A DNA stretch of 38,537 nt from Candidatus Tokpelaia sp. (GTDB lineage Bacteria > Pseudomonadota > Alphaproteobacteria > Rhizobiales > Rhizobiaceae). Under the pieces are notes generated by a model that saw nothing but the letters and a program-made list of their open reading frames with translations, searched no databases and was not told the DNA's origin. A program made the position numbers and the translations under genes. Shown one piece after another: positions 16,444 to 24,332 of this stretch. Positions within the stretch are counted from its first letter, which is position 1. The number at the start of each line of letters is the position of its first letter. Location: the NCBI RefSeq assembly GCF_008636115.1, contig NZ_QLZD01000011.1:1-38537 (forward strand), written 5' to 3'.

Positions 16444-17397
16444 CTAGAGAGAGTGGCCGATTTGCAAATATTTGGCGCGCCGCTCCTCGCGCAAAGTTTC
16501 GCCGTCTTTGGCGACAAGCTCGGCCAGAGCTTTGGCAATAACATTGCCGGTCTCATCAATCATCATTTGCGCATCGCGATGCGCGCCGCCGGCGGGCTCA
16601 GGGATAATGCCGTCAATCACTTCCATGCCAAATAAATCCTGCGCGGTAATGCGCATATTAGTGGCAGCCTCTTTGGCGCGGCCGGCATCACGCCACAAAA
16701 TAGAAGCCGCGCCCTCAGGTGAAATGACGGAATATATGGCATGTTCCAGCATATAAACGCGATTGGCGGCAGCAATGGCAATCGCCCCGCCGGAGCCGCC
16801 TTCGCCGATAATCACGGCAATAACCGGCACTTGCAGATTAAGCATTTGCGCGGTGGAGCGGGCAATAGCCTCGGCCTGACCGCGTTCTTCTGCGCTCACT
16901 CCGGGATAAGCGCCGGCTGTATCCACCAGCGATAAAACCGGCAATTTGAAGCGATCTGCCATTTCCATAATACGCGCTGCCTTGCGATAGCCCTCAGGCC
17001 GGGCCGAGCCGAAATTATGTTTCAGCCTTGTTTGGGTATCATGCCCTTTTTCCAGCCCCAAAAAGGCCACAGCCTCGCCGCGAAAGCGGGCGAAGCCGGC
17101 CTGCAAAGCCTCATCTTCAGCAAATTTGCGATCGCCGGCAAGCGGCACTATATCGGTAAACAGGCGTTTGGCATAATGGAGAAAATGCGGGCGATCAGGG
17201 TGGCGCGCCACTTGCGTTTTTTGCCAGGGCGTCAGCTTTTTATAAATATCGCGCAAGCCGCTTTGGACGCGCTTTTCCAGCCTGGCAATTTCTTCCTCTG
17301 TGTCAATCTTGTCTTCCGCCGCGGCAAGTTTTTTCAATTCAAATATCTGGGCCTCCAGATCTGCCACTGCTTTTTCAAAATCCAGATAATGATACAT
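16444..17397 (-). CDS. accA: Acetyl-CoA carboxylase carboxyltransferase alpha subunit
   Basis: AccA with AccD transfers the carboxyl group from biotinyl-AccB to acetyl-CoA, making malonyl-CoA for fatty-acid synthesis. The 317 residues match the usual length. The N-terminus YLDFEKAVADLEAQIFELKKLA is typical; the crotonase-like core shows LVDTAGAYPGVSAEERGQAEAIARS and IIGEGGSGGAIAIAAANRVYMLEHAIYSVISPEGAASILWRD, read here as separate conserved blocks around GEGGSGGA and SPEGAASILW. It follows xerD on the same strand after about 250 bases, the standard rhizobial arrangement. The biotin it depends on could be supplied by bioMNY. Confidence 0.97.
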   Translation of the reverse strand: MYHYLDFEKAVADLEAQIFELKKLAAAEDKIDTEEEIARLEKRVQSGLRDIYKKLTPWQKTQVARHPDRPHFLHYAKRLFTDIVPLAGDRKFAEDEALQAGFARFRGEAVAFLGLEKGHDTQTRLKHNFGSARPEGYRKAARIMEMADRFKLPVLSLVDTAGAYPGVSAEERGQAEAIARSTAQMLNLQVPVIAVIIGEGGSGGAIAIAAANRVYMLEHAIYSVISPEGAASILWRDAGRAKEAATNMRITAQDLFGMEVIDGIIPEPAGGAHRDAQMMIDETGNVIAKALAELVAKDGETLREERRAKYLQIGHSL

Positions 17398-17551
17398 TGA
17401 TAAAACCCGATTTGGCTAAACCCCGCTTTTGCCATAGCGGCGCTTGTTACAAAAACCGAAACAGCAAATTTTGTTCCGTGCCGATACTGCCCCGCACAAC
17501 CCTGCGGCTTTTAGTGTAACCAAAAATGAGGATTTTAGCAAGCGCCCGGAC

Positions 17552-17572
17552 AAAAAGCGCGGCAAAGCGCGC
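17552..17572 (-). terminator. Possible terminator after xerD
   Basis: On the minus strand GCGCG and CGCGC arms around a six-base loop are followed by five T residues (17556-17552). It lies about 100 bases past the xerD stop, within a 257-base gap that otherwise holds GC-rich repeats. Confidence 0.5.
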
Positions 17573-17654
17573 CGACCCGGCCCGGCGCGAGGCCGGGCAA
17601 AAGGCACAAAACCGCCGCGCCGTGCCGGATTTACGGTTTTTGCCGTTTTTCAGC

Positions 17655-18689
17655 CTATTTTTGCTCACGCGCCAGCGGGTGGGTCATTTGCACAAACCGG
17701 TGCAGTTTTTCCTCACGAATATGCGTATAAATTTGTGTGGTAGAAATATCGGCATGGCCCAATAGCTGCTGCACAGCGCGCAAATCGGCGCCGTTTTGCA
17801 ATAAATGGCTGGCAAAAGCATGGCGCAGCACATGCGGCGAAAAAACAGCAGCGGACAGGCCGGCGCGCGCCGCCAGCGCCTTTAGCTCACGTGCCGCTAC
17901 TTGTCGCGCCAGGTGCCTCTTGCCGCCGGCAGCCGGGTAAAGCCACGGGCTTTTAGCCGTTTTTGCCGGCGCCTGCCGCCCGCCAACCCGCGCGCTATTG
18001 TTTGTTTGCGCCTGCCGCCCCCGGCCGGCCTGTCCAGCCACAGGCGCCTTTGTCCCGGCGCGCACCGCCAGCCAGGCTTCTACTGCCGCCCGCGCCTCAC
18101 CGCTTAACGGCACTAACCGCTCTTTGCCGCCTTTGCCGGTGACCATAATATAATCAAGCCCGGCGGCAAATGCGCCCGCCGGCAGTTGCACCAGCTCGGA
18201 AATACGCAAACCCGTGGCATAAAGCAGCAGCAGCAATGATAATAGCCGCACAGCCCGTTTATGCGCAGCGGCTTTACCGGCAGCGGCGGCAAGCTCCGCT
18301 CTGGCATAATCTACCAGGCGCGCCACCTCCTCCTCATGCAGGATTTTTGGCAAAGCCTGTTTTTTACGCGGCGATTCCAGCATGGAAGTCGGGTCGTCCC
18401 GGCGCAGCCCCTCACTGTATAAAAAGCGGTAAAATTGCCGCAGTGCAGAAAGACGGCGTGCCTGACTGGCGGGGGAAAAACCTTGTCCGGCCATTTCTGC
18501 CAGCAAGGCGGTCAAGGCTGCCGGCGGCGCCCCCAATAAATCGGCGGCAAATTGCGGCAGGTTTTCTGCCGCCCAATCCAGATCACGGCGATAAGATTCC
18601 AGGCTGTTGGGCGCTGCCCCTCTTTCTGCGCTCATCATTTCCAGAAAATGCTCTATGGCATGAGCAGGTTTTAGCGGTGGGGGGCGCAT
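17655..18689 (-). CDS. xerD: Tyrosine recombinase XerD with a 30-residue insert
   Basis: Partner of XerC in dimer resolution at dif. It has 344 residues from the ATG at 18689, which follows AGGATATT; a TTG two codons upstream is a poorer start. Catalytic residues are Arg162 ([10 protein letters not shown]), Lys186 ([11 protein letters not shown]), His286 and Arg289 ([12 protein letters not shown]), His312 and nucleophile Tyr321. The ending [15 protein letters not shown] fits XerD. Between the core and the HxxR motif, about residues 212-245 form a Gly/Gln/Ala/Arg-rich insert not expected in the family (XerD is usually near 300-315 residues). The insert contains a 39-base repeat and a 13-mer shared with maf. 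Neighbouring accA supports the assignment. Confidence 0.94.
   Translation of the reverse strand: MRPPPLKPAHAIEHFLEMMSAERGAAPNSLESYRRDLDWAAENLPQFAADLLGAPPAALTALLAEMAGQGFSPASQARRLSALRQFYRFLYSEGLRRDDPTSMLESPRKKQALPKILHEEEVARLVDYARAELAAAAGKAAAHKRAVRLLSLLLLLYATGLRISELVQLPAGAFAAGLDYIMVTGKGGKERLVPLSGEARAAVEAWLAVRAGTKAPVAGQAGRGRQAQTNNSARVGGRQAPAKTAKSPWLYPAAGGKRHLARQVAARELKALAARAGLSAAVFSPHVLRHAFASHLLQNGADLRAVQQLLGHADISTTQIYTHIREEKLHRFVQMTHPLAREQK
17969..18035 (-). repeat. GC-rich repeat insert inside xerD
   Basis: GCGCCTGCCGCCC occurs at 17969-17981 and again at 18008-18020, a 39-base (13-codon) spacing. The segment CGCCAACCCGCGCGC (17981-17995) resembles the elements in thpR and the solute-binding protein gene, and GGCCGGCCTGTCC (18023-18035) is identical to one in maf. 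Confidence 0.7.
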
Positions 18690-18963
18690 CAGCAATATCC
18701 TGTCTTACAGTGCCGGCAGCTATCCAGGCAATATCGGGCACAAATCCATAATAAACAAGCGCCAGATTAGCCGATAAAAGTTAAAAACAAACACGCAGAA
18801 CCGGTTTTATTCCCAAAACCTTATCACCTTATTATCAAGGCGGCCGGCTTATAAAAGCAGCCGGGCAGCCTAATCCAGACCGGGCGATTTTCTCATCAGG
18901 GCTGGAAAAACCGGGAATTATCGCTTTTTGGCAGAAATTTTTGTAAAAACTCCCGGCGGGTGA

Positions 18964-18992
18964 TTGATTGCTCCCGACAAATTGGCTAAAAC
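18964..18992 (+). promoter_or_regulatory. Promoter of tRNA-Arg(CCU)
   Basis: TTGATT (18964-18969), a 17-base spacer, then TAAAAC (18987-18992), placing the start a few bases ahead of the tRNA. The rest of the 18690-19004 gap holds no gene; the aroK gene often divergent from xerD in rhizobia is absent. Confidence 0.6.
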
Positions 18993-19004
18993 CCGGAGGC
19001 TAAA

Positions 19005-19368
19005 GTCCACGTAGCTCAGTTGGATAGAGCACAGGATTCCTGAAATTGGGCACTATGATACGGAAACGGCATAGTGAATCTGCTCAAATTCGGGGAAAGC
19101 TTCAGGCCCGCTGTTTGCATTACGCGCGGCCTATGCCAATCCCGAGCCAAGCCTTATTGCCGCAATAATCGGCGCAACAAGGAAGGTGTAGAGACTGGAC
19201 GGGCAGCACCTAAAGTCTGGCCCTGAGCTGCTTTTATGCCATAAAGGCGGCAAAGAGCCAGGCCAGGGTGAAGGGACAGTCCGGACTGCAAACGCAATGC
19301 AAGCGGCGGTGAAAACCGTAGCGGTGCGAATCCTGGGGTCGGGGGTTCAATTCCCTCCGTGGACACCA
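19005..19368 (+). tRNA. tRNA-Arg(CCU), interrupted by a group I intron
   Basis: Exons 19005-19041 and 19329-19368 join into a 77-nt tRNA. The acceptor stem pairs GTCCACG with CGTGGAC, the D arm reads AGCTCAGTTGGATAGAGC, the anticodon loop is TTCCTAA with anticodon CCT (19039-19041), the T arm contains GGTTCAATTCC and CCA is encoded (19366-19368). It decodes AGG. The gene is cut immediately after the third anticodon base, the site known from the Agrobacterium tRNA-Arg(CCU) gene. Functional tRNA depends on intron splicing. Confidence 0.96.
19042..19328 (+). ncRNA. Group I (IC3) self-splicing intron in tRNA-Arg(CCU)
   Basis: The 287-nt intron ends in the obligatory G (19328), and its 5' exon ends in U that pairs with G: exon CCU against internal guide GGG at 19048-19050. 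Conserved core pieces match the Azoarcus tRNA-Ile intron: AAATTCGGGGAAAGC (19086-19100), CGAGCCAAGC (19143-19152), GAAGGTGTAGAGACT (about 19182-19195), GCACCTAAAG nearby and the P7 partner ACAGTCC (19276-19282). No homing endonuclease gene is inside, so it probably no longer spreads on its own. A minus-strand reading frame over this region is spurious. Confidence 0.95.
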
Positions 19369-20053
19369 TTGCTTGCGGCAGCCGCCACGCCGTAAGGGCT
19401 GCGCCTCAAGCCCCCCGGTTCCGTGCAGGCTCAGTCATGCCGGCGCTTTTCCTGTTCAAGCAGGATAAAAATGCCAATATTCTCATGCCGCTTTATCGGG
19501 GAATAATTTTCTCACTTGTCGGCCGGGAGCAATGCCGCCTGCCGGCCTATGGCAATTAAATTTCCAGACAGGCCAAAAAGCAGCATATTTCTTTATGGCT
19601 GCAATAATCACGGCAAACTGCAAACAGCAAAAATTCTTTGGGACAAAACATAGACATTAGGCGCGAAACTCACTTTGTTAGCCATAATCCTTGTCTCGCG
19701 CAGGATATTGAATAATGTGTGGCGATAACTCCCCCGGGAAAATTGCTTTATATGCTGATAAACAGAATCGCTTTCTGCAATCGCTATTTTACAAATTCCA
19801 GGGCCTCGCCTGCACAAACTGCCGTGGGGGCGTATATTGGATAAGTTTTTCATTATCTCCGGCCCTCACTCATGAAAATTCGTGTTTTTTCTCATTAGCG
19901 CACTTTTAAGCTCGCTTCCATGCCTGCCGGCAACTCTATCGACTGCCTAATAAAAACCGGCAGGCCGATAAATTACATATACCGGCTCTGTTTCTCAATA
20001 AAACCGGGCGATAGAAAATCTTCTTTTGTCAAGAGAATTCACGCACTATTTTA

Positions 20054-20081
20054 TTGATTCCACTAGTATTTTATGTTAAAT
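20054..20081 (+). other. Weak dif-like site
   Basis: TTATGTTAAAT (20071-20081) is identical to the XerD-binding arm of E. coli dif. The six-base centre (AGTATT) and the left arm (TTGATTCCACT) match poorly. The site is about 1.4 kb past xerD in non-coding DNA. It could be chance in AT-rich sequence. Confidence 0.2.
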
Positions 20082-20159
20082 AAGCGGCACTTGTCGTTTT
20101 TTGCCTGGGCTTTTATCTGCTGCCTGTTGCTGTATGCCTTGTCTTTGCTGTTAGAGTAA
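20073..20159 (+). CDS. Possible 28-residue single-span membrane peptide
   Basis: A short frame with a basic start (MLNKRH) and one hydrophobic span (about residues 8-27) ending in Glu. The shape resembles small type I toxin peptides or regulatory membrane peptides. No Shine-Dalgarno precedes it, and no antisense RNA was identified, so support is thin. Confidence 0.25.
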   Translation: MLNKRHLSFFAWAFICCLLLYALSLLLE

Positions 20160-20375
20160 ACAGCAAAATTCTCTTGCTACAGTCGCGCTATCCGGCGGCT
20201 AAACAAGCATTTTGGCGGGGAGAACGGCCGCCCTTCCCGGGTGATTTTCTCTCTTCCTTTTGCAAAATCTCTTTGCATAATTTCGGCAAGCGATTTATCG
20301 GCGAGATAATATGTCTCGGGTGCCGGCGGCCACAGGGAACGGCTGCTTTCACCCGGCATAAGGGAGAGAAAGCCT

Positions 20376-20957
20376 ATGTCGTCAAGCAAAAATAAAGCCG
20401 TTCACCGTCACGGCTTCAAGGCAGGTGAATCCATTGTTTATCCTGCCCATGGTGTCGGGCGCATTATCAGCATTGAAGAGCAGGAAGTTGCCGGCTTCAA
20501 GCTGGAATTATTCGTTATCCATTTTGAAAAAGACAAAATGGACGTTAAAGTGCCGGTGGCAAAAGCGCTTATCATCGGTATGCGCAAATTGTCTGAAGGC
20601 AGTTTTCTGGATAAAGCTCTCATTGTTTTGCAGGGCCGCGCCCGGGTAAAAAGGACTATGTGGTCACGCCGCGCGCAGGAATATGATACCAAAATCAATT
20701 CAGGCGATATTATTGCCATTGCCGAAGTTGTGCGCGATCTCTACCGTTCCGGTAGTCAGCCTGAGCAATCTTATTCTGAACGCCAGCTTTATGAAGCTGC
20801 GCTTGACCGCATGGCGCGTGAGGTGGCGGCTGTGAACAAAATTTCGCAGACAGAGGCTATAAGGCTCATTGAGTTTAACCTGGCCAAAAGCCCCAAACGC
20901 GCGGCCAAGGCCGAAACAGCAAAAGACAGGGCGGCAACGCCCCCTGTTGCGGTATAA
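20376..20957 (+). CDS. carD: CarD/CdnL-family RNA polymerase-binding regulator
   Basis: CarD-family proteins bind the RNA polymerase beta subunit and stabilise open complexes, chiefly at rRNA and housekeeping promoters. It has 193 residues: an N-terminal Tudor-like domain (FKAGESIVYPAHGVGRIISIEEQ), then a helical DNA-contacting domain (about 75-165, including RAQEYDTKINSGD and the SERQLYEAALDRMAREVA helix), and an Ala/Lys-rich tail. The ATG follows AGGGAGAGAAAG. A strong terminator lies downstream. rpoH follows at 0.7 kb on the same strand, a common neighbour in Hyphomicrobiales. Confidence 0.95.
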   Translation: MSSSKNKAVHRHGFKAGESIVYPAHGVGRIISIEEQEVAGFKLELFVIHFEKDKMDVKVPVAKALIIGMRKLSEGSFLDKALIVLQGRARVKRTMWSRRAQEYDTKINSGDIIAIAEVVRDLYRSGSQPEQSYSERQLYEAALDRMAREVAAVNKISQTEAIRLIEFNLAKSPKRAAKAETAKDRAATPPVAV

Positions 20958-21039
20958 ACGGCTTATCCCTGTGGCATTCTGTCTCAGAGTGAAGCGAATT
21001 TTTACAGTTTTTATATTTTTTTCCTAAGTATACTTATAT

Positions 21040-21066
21040 ATAAAGCCGGCTCTATGCCGGCTTTAT
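21040..21066. terminator. Terminator hairpin after carD
   Basis: Perfect 11-bp arms ATAAAGCCGGC and GCCGGCTTTAT around a five-base loop. The A/T ends make it usable in both directions. Confidence 0.8.
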
Positions 21067-21193
21067 GATTATTATATCCTTAGCTATAACCTTTATTTGC
21101 TATTCTTTATTTTATTTTTTCTTATTTCAATTTTTATATACTGTCATATAATAATTTTTACCTCTATATAGCCAGCCGTCTAAACTTAAACCT

Positions 21194-21224
21194 GTATAAA
21201 TATTTTCACAGGAAATATTTATAC
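21194..21224. repeat. AT-rich perfect inverted repeat
   Basis: GTATAAATATTT and AAATATTTATAC separated by seven bases, followed by TTTATTT on the plus strand. Either a second terminator or an operator. Confidence 0.6.
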
Positions 21225-21266
21225 TTTATTTGCAAGGTTTAATACTTTTTCCCTTTCATAGATTTT

Positions 21267-21285
21267 TTGACAACAGGGCTGTCAA
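21267..21285. promoter_or_regulatory. TTGACA-N7-TGTCAA dyad in the rpoH upstream region
   Basis: A perfect 6-bp inverted repeat with a seven-base spacer about 380 bases upstream of rpoH. Each arm is also a -35 consensus on its strand, but neither is followed by a good -10. Confidence 0.35.
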
Positions 21286-21665
21286 GGCTGCCGGATCGGA
21301 CATAATTTGGGCATGGTGACAGCACAAAACACGTGAAATTTTTTAAAAACCAGGACAAAAATTAACGAAAATCCCGATAGGCATTCACCATTTATAAAAT
21401 TTATAGTTGTATTCAACACAATCATAGGTAGAATATGAATCGCTACGACAGCATTTTCAGTATTCTGCTTTTGTCAGGCTTGCCGAAAGCGATAATGCGG
21501 AAGGCGCAATATATTTGCTTTGATCGTAATATATGGCGGTCTTTTGCGTTGTAAACCGGGTGTTTCCTGCCTCTCTGCGGCAATATCATGCTCCAGGTCG
21601 AGAAAGCAATATGTTCGGGGCAAGTGTGGCGTTTGTGCATAATTTTGGAAATCAAGGGGCTATAT

Positions 21666-22580
21666 ATGCAGCACAATGTCGGGAATCTTATTCAATCCAA
21701 CACTAATTATGCCCGCAAGGATATATCGCTGAACCGCGATATTGTGCGCTGGGCGATGAATGCTCCTTATCTGGAACGGGGAGAAGAATATAATCTCGCG
21801 CTGAAGTGGAAAATAGATTCCGATCAATCGGCTTTGCACAAAATTGCCTCGGCCCATATGCGCCTGGTCATTGCCATTGCCTCAAAATTCAGAAGCTATA
21901 ATCTGCCTATGCCGGATCTGGTGCAGGAAGGTTATGTTGGCCTGCTGGAAGCTGCCGATCGTTTTGAGCCGGAGCGCGATGTGCGTTTTTCCACTTATGC
22001 CACATGGTGGATTCGCGCTTCTATTCAGGATTATATTTTGCGCAACTGGTCGATTGTGCGCGGCGGCACCAGCTCGGCACAAAAGGCGCTGTTTTTTAAC
22101 CTGCGCCGCTTGCGCACCAAATTAACACAGGAAGATGAAACCCTGACCAAGGAAGAAATCTATAGCCGCATATCCGACAAAATCGGCGTATCGGTAAATG
22201 ATGTGGAAGTGATGGATTTCCGCCTGACAGCTTCTGACAATTCTCTCAGCAGCCCGCTTTCTCAGGACGATAGCGGCTCCGCCGCAAAAATTGACTTTCT
22301 GGTCGACCCAAACCCGCTGCAAGATGAAATTATCGAGAGCGAAATTGATAATCAACGCCGCAGCCAATGGCTGAAAAAGGCCTTGAAAGTGCTTAACGGG
22401 CGCGAATTGCACATTATCAAAACGCGCCGCCTGAATGATGAAGGCAAGACATTAGAATCACTCGGCGAAGAATTGGGCATTTCCAAAGAGCGCGTCCGTC
22501 AGATAGAAAGCCGGGCAATGGAAAAATTGCGTCAGGCCTTGCTTTCCACTCATGAGGCCGATGCTTATAAAAGCACATAG
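21666..22580 (+). CDS. rpoH: RNA polymerase heat-shock sigma factor RpoH
   Basis: Sigma-32 family factor of 304 residues from the ATG preceded by AAGGGGC; the open frame upstream has no similarity. Region 2 contains DLVQEGYVGLLEAADRFEPERDVRFSTYATWWIRASIQDYI-type sequence, recognised here by its LVQEGYVGLLEA and FSTYATWWIRASIQ blocks. The RpoH box QKALFFNLRRLR distinguishes it from other sigma factors. Region 4 ends with LGEELGISKERVRQIESRAMEKLR. It directs heat-shock and general stress genes such as ftsH. Rhizobia may carry two rpoH genes; which one this is cannot be decided here. Its long upstream region suggests complex control. Confidence 0.97.
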   Translation: MQHNVGNLIQSNTNYARKDISLNRDIVRWAMNAPYLERGEEYNLALKWKIDSDQSALHKIASAHMRLVIAIASKFRSYNLPMPDLVQEGYVGLLEAADRFEPERDVRFSTYATWWIRASIQDYILRNWSIVRGGTSSAQKALFFNLRRLRTKLTQEDETLTKEEIYSRISDKIGVSVNDVEVMDFRLTASDNSLSSPLSQDDSGSAAKIDFLVDPNPLQDEIIESEIDNQRRSQWLKKALKVLNGRELHIIKTRRLNDEGKTLESLGEELGISKERVRQIESRAMEKLRQALLSTHEADAYKST

Positions 22581-22617
22581 GCTGCGGAGCCGCAAAGCAT
22601 AGCCTGACTGACTGCTT

Positions 22618-22636
22618 GTGCCGGCGCTGCCGGCAC
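22618..22636 (+). terminator. Strong hairpin after rpoH
   Basis: GTGCCGGC and GCCGGCAC around a three-base loop, 38 bases past the stop codon. There is no T-run, so it may serve as an RNA-stabilising or rho-assisted end. Confidence 0.4.
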
Positions 22637-22889
22637 GGGTTGCCTAAGAGGGGCCGCGAATAAAAGCGGCCTGCACCTGTCTGCGCCGATAATGGCCGGG
22701 CAAAGGCAAAGCCGGCAGCACCCGCCACCCGGCGCCGACCGGCACCGCCGATCAAGGGAAAACCGCAATCATAGTCTGTCTGGCTGCTCACACTTGTGCG
22801 CCCGGCCAGGGGGCAGGCCGCAGCACCGGCGGCAAATTCCCCATTTTCTTATAGCGGCGGGCTTCAGGCGCTCTGCTGCCGGTTTTTTT

Positions 22890-23216
22890 TCACATTTCCT
22901 CAACAGATTTCAACCCTCTGCCGCTTCTCCGGCATAAAAAATTGCCGGACAAAAGGGCAGAAAATACGGAATCTCCGGCATAAAAAGCCGGCTGAGCGCC
23001 GGTTGCGGCTTTACCCTGTTTATTGCCGGCTTCGGTTTTGCCGGTTTCGGTAAAATCCGCCTCTGCCCTTTGCCGGCGGCAGTTGATAAAATACTGCGCC
23101 ATTTGCTGCAAATGCGGGCGAAAAGCGGCCGGTGTCTGTGGCTCAGCTTCGGCAAAGCGCAATAAACAGGCAAACATTTCCGGGTTGAAACGATTCGGCC
23201 GTTTTTCTCCCATCAC
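22890..23216 (-). CDS. Hypothetical protein (about 108 residues)
   Basis: The frame has a GTG-ATG start with GGAGACGAG nine bases ahead. The first 55 residues (from MGEKRPNRFNPEMF to FINCRRQRAEADF) look protein-like and amphipathic, while the second half is low in complexity and encoded by DNA containing two repeated hairpins, so it may have a decayed end. No family is recognised. Could be a non-coding stretch. Confidence 0.35.
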   Translation of the reverse strand: MMGEKRPNRFNPEMFACLLRFAEAEPQTPAAFRPHLQQMAQYFINCRRQRAEADFTETGKTEAGNKQGKAATGAQPAFYAGDSVFSALLSGNFLCRRSGRGLKSVEEM

Positions 23217-23601
23217 AATACTCGTCTCCAAATATAAGGCAGAGAAAACACATGACGCAAACCCGTCACCTGCTGCCGGGACACGAAAACACCCCCGGCT
23301 TTGTCATTACCATATGGAACAGGACTCACGCGCCGCGCCATGCCGCAAAGCCGGCTTGACAAGCTGCAACGGCAACCGTCTCAACATTTCACAAGAAATA
23401 TGGAAAAGTGATAGAGCGCCGTTACGCCGCTCAGACCGGGAAGAGAATCCGCCATTTGCTACTCTACTGTTTACCAGAGTTTTGAATAGCCCGGGGCTAG
23501 AAAAACGCCGGTAGATAACGTCCCTACATAGCTTTAGGCTTGCGCCCCGGACATGCCTACGCAGCACCCGGGATTTTCCTCAAAAGGCAGAAATATAATC
23601 T

Positions 23602-23656
23602 CGGGGCGTGAGCTTCTACCGACCCTCAACATCTTCAGCAGAGCTTTCACGCCCCG
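23602..23656. repeat. Long-range inverted repeat upstream of the Panacea gene
   Basis: CGGGGCGTGA (23602-23611) and TCACGCCCCG (23647-23656) pair perfectly across a 35-base loop, with further AGC/GCT pairing possible. Either an unrecognised structured RNA or a protein-binding dyad. Confidence 0.5.
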
Positions 23657-23843
23657 CCTCAGACAGGCTGTATTATGCAAAAAACACCGCTTCGCCCAGA
23701 GAAATTTTGAACCACAGCCAAATTTATCTATTAAGCCTTCCTCTCTATACTGGTATGCACATAAAAATTACAAAAAATATTGACATAAATAATTTATCTT
23801 GATTCCCTTAAAGAGAAGATTTGATTCGGCTAAGGAGGCAAAT

Positions 23844-24332
23844 ATGGGCGGCGCGCGGCTCGATACGGTTTGCAAATATATTTGTGAAAAATCTTCCTGG
23901 GGCGTTTCTAATTTGCGTTTGCAAAAAATCCTCTATCTGGCGCAAATGTTCCATATGGGGCGGCATGAAGGCCGGCGCCTGGTCGATACCAGTTTTCAAG
24001 CCTGGGATTTTGGCCCGGTTTCGCCAGAGCTTTACCATAGAGTGAAAGATTTTGGCGCCCAGCCAATAACAGAAATTGGGGAAGATATATTTAGCCAGCC
24101 TGGCGAAACTTTCCCTGAGGCACGTCTGTTTCAGCCTGAAGACCCCCGCAAAAAAACTCTCGATGATATTTGTGATAAATTTCTAAGTTGGACACCCGGC
24201 CAGCTTGTCGGCGTCACCCATTGGAAAAAGGGCGCCTGGGCAAAATATTATCAGCCCGGTATGTTTGGCGTGCAAATACCGGACAAGGATATTTGGGGGG
24301 AATATAATGTCCGACAAAAATCAAGCCATTGA
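23844..24332 (+). CDS. Panacea-domain (DUF4065) protein, probable antitoxin
   Basis: A 162-residue member of the Panacea/SocA group. These domains act as antitoxins with many unrelated toxins, and in Caulobacter SocA is a proteolysis adaptor for its toxin. Family blocks: LRLQKILYLAQMFHMGR near the N-terminus and FQAWDFGPVSPELYHRVKDFG. The ATG follows AAGGAGGCAAAT, a very strong ribosome-binding site; the frame extends to a TTG upstream without need. The next gene overlaps its 3' end by 26 bases. Codon use and lower G+C than the neighbours, plus an isolated location between rpoH and glmM, suggest horizontal gain. Confidence 0.9.
   Translation: MGGARLDTVCKYICEKSSWGVSNLRLQKILYLAQMFHMGRHEGRRLVDTSFQAWDFGPVSPELYHRVKDFGAQPITEIGEDIFSQPGETFPEARLFQPEDPRKKTLDDICDKFLSWTPGQLVGVTHWKKGAWAKYYQPGMFGVQIPDKDIWGEYNVRQKSSH

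Larger units (their letters stand above)
19369..20375. other. One-kilobase gene-poor stretch before carD
   Basis: No recognisable conserved gene. It contains a perfect 9-bp inverted repeat GCCTGCCGG (19922-19930) with CCGGCAGGC (19957-19965), a dif-like half-site near 20071 and a tiny hydrophobic reading frame at 20073. The ferredoxin gene that often precedes carD in rhizobia is not here. Two reading frames of 70-80 codons on the minus strand (19608-19853 and 20177-20389) lack support. Confidence 0.5.
20958..21665. other. AT-rich stretch between carD and rpoH
   Basis: About 700 bases, much richer in A+T than the rest of the window. It holds the carD terminator, a second AT-only hairpin at 21194-21224, a TTGACA/TGTCAA dyad at 21267-21285, and the rpoH leader. 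No coding sequence is supported. Confidence 0.5.
22581..23843. other. Hairpin-rich, gene-poor stretch between rpoH and the Panacea gene
   Basis: Apart from one weak minus-strand reading frame, no gene is supported. Two CCGGCATAAAAA copies each form a hairpin (22929-22948 and 22975-22991), and a long-range 10-bp dyad lies at 23602-23656. G+C falls towards the Panacea gene. A TTGACA at about 23779 could belong to its promoter. Confidence 0.5.

Noticed and set aside
19154-19369. Minus-strand frame beginning MVSTEGIEPPTPG
   Set aside because: Lies over the tRNA 3' exon and intron; this kind of product is a well-known false annotation.
21443-21676. Minus-strand frame of 77 codons overlapping the rpoH leader
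   Set aside because: No ribosome-binding site and atypical composition; it overlaps the expected rpoH control region.
23300-23680. Possible RNase P RNA or tmRNA
   Set aside because: GAGGAAAATCC on the minus strand recalls the RNase P core, but the following conserved segments are missing; no tmRNA tag frame or tRNA-like domain was found.
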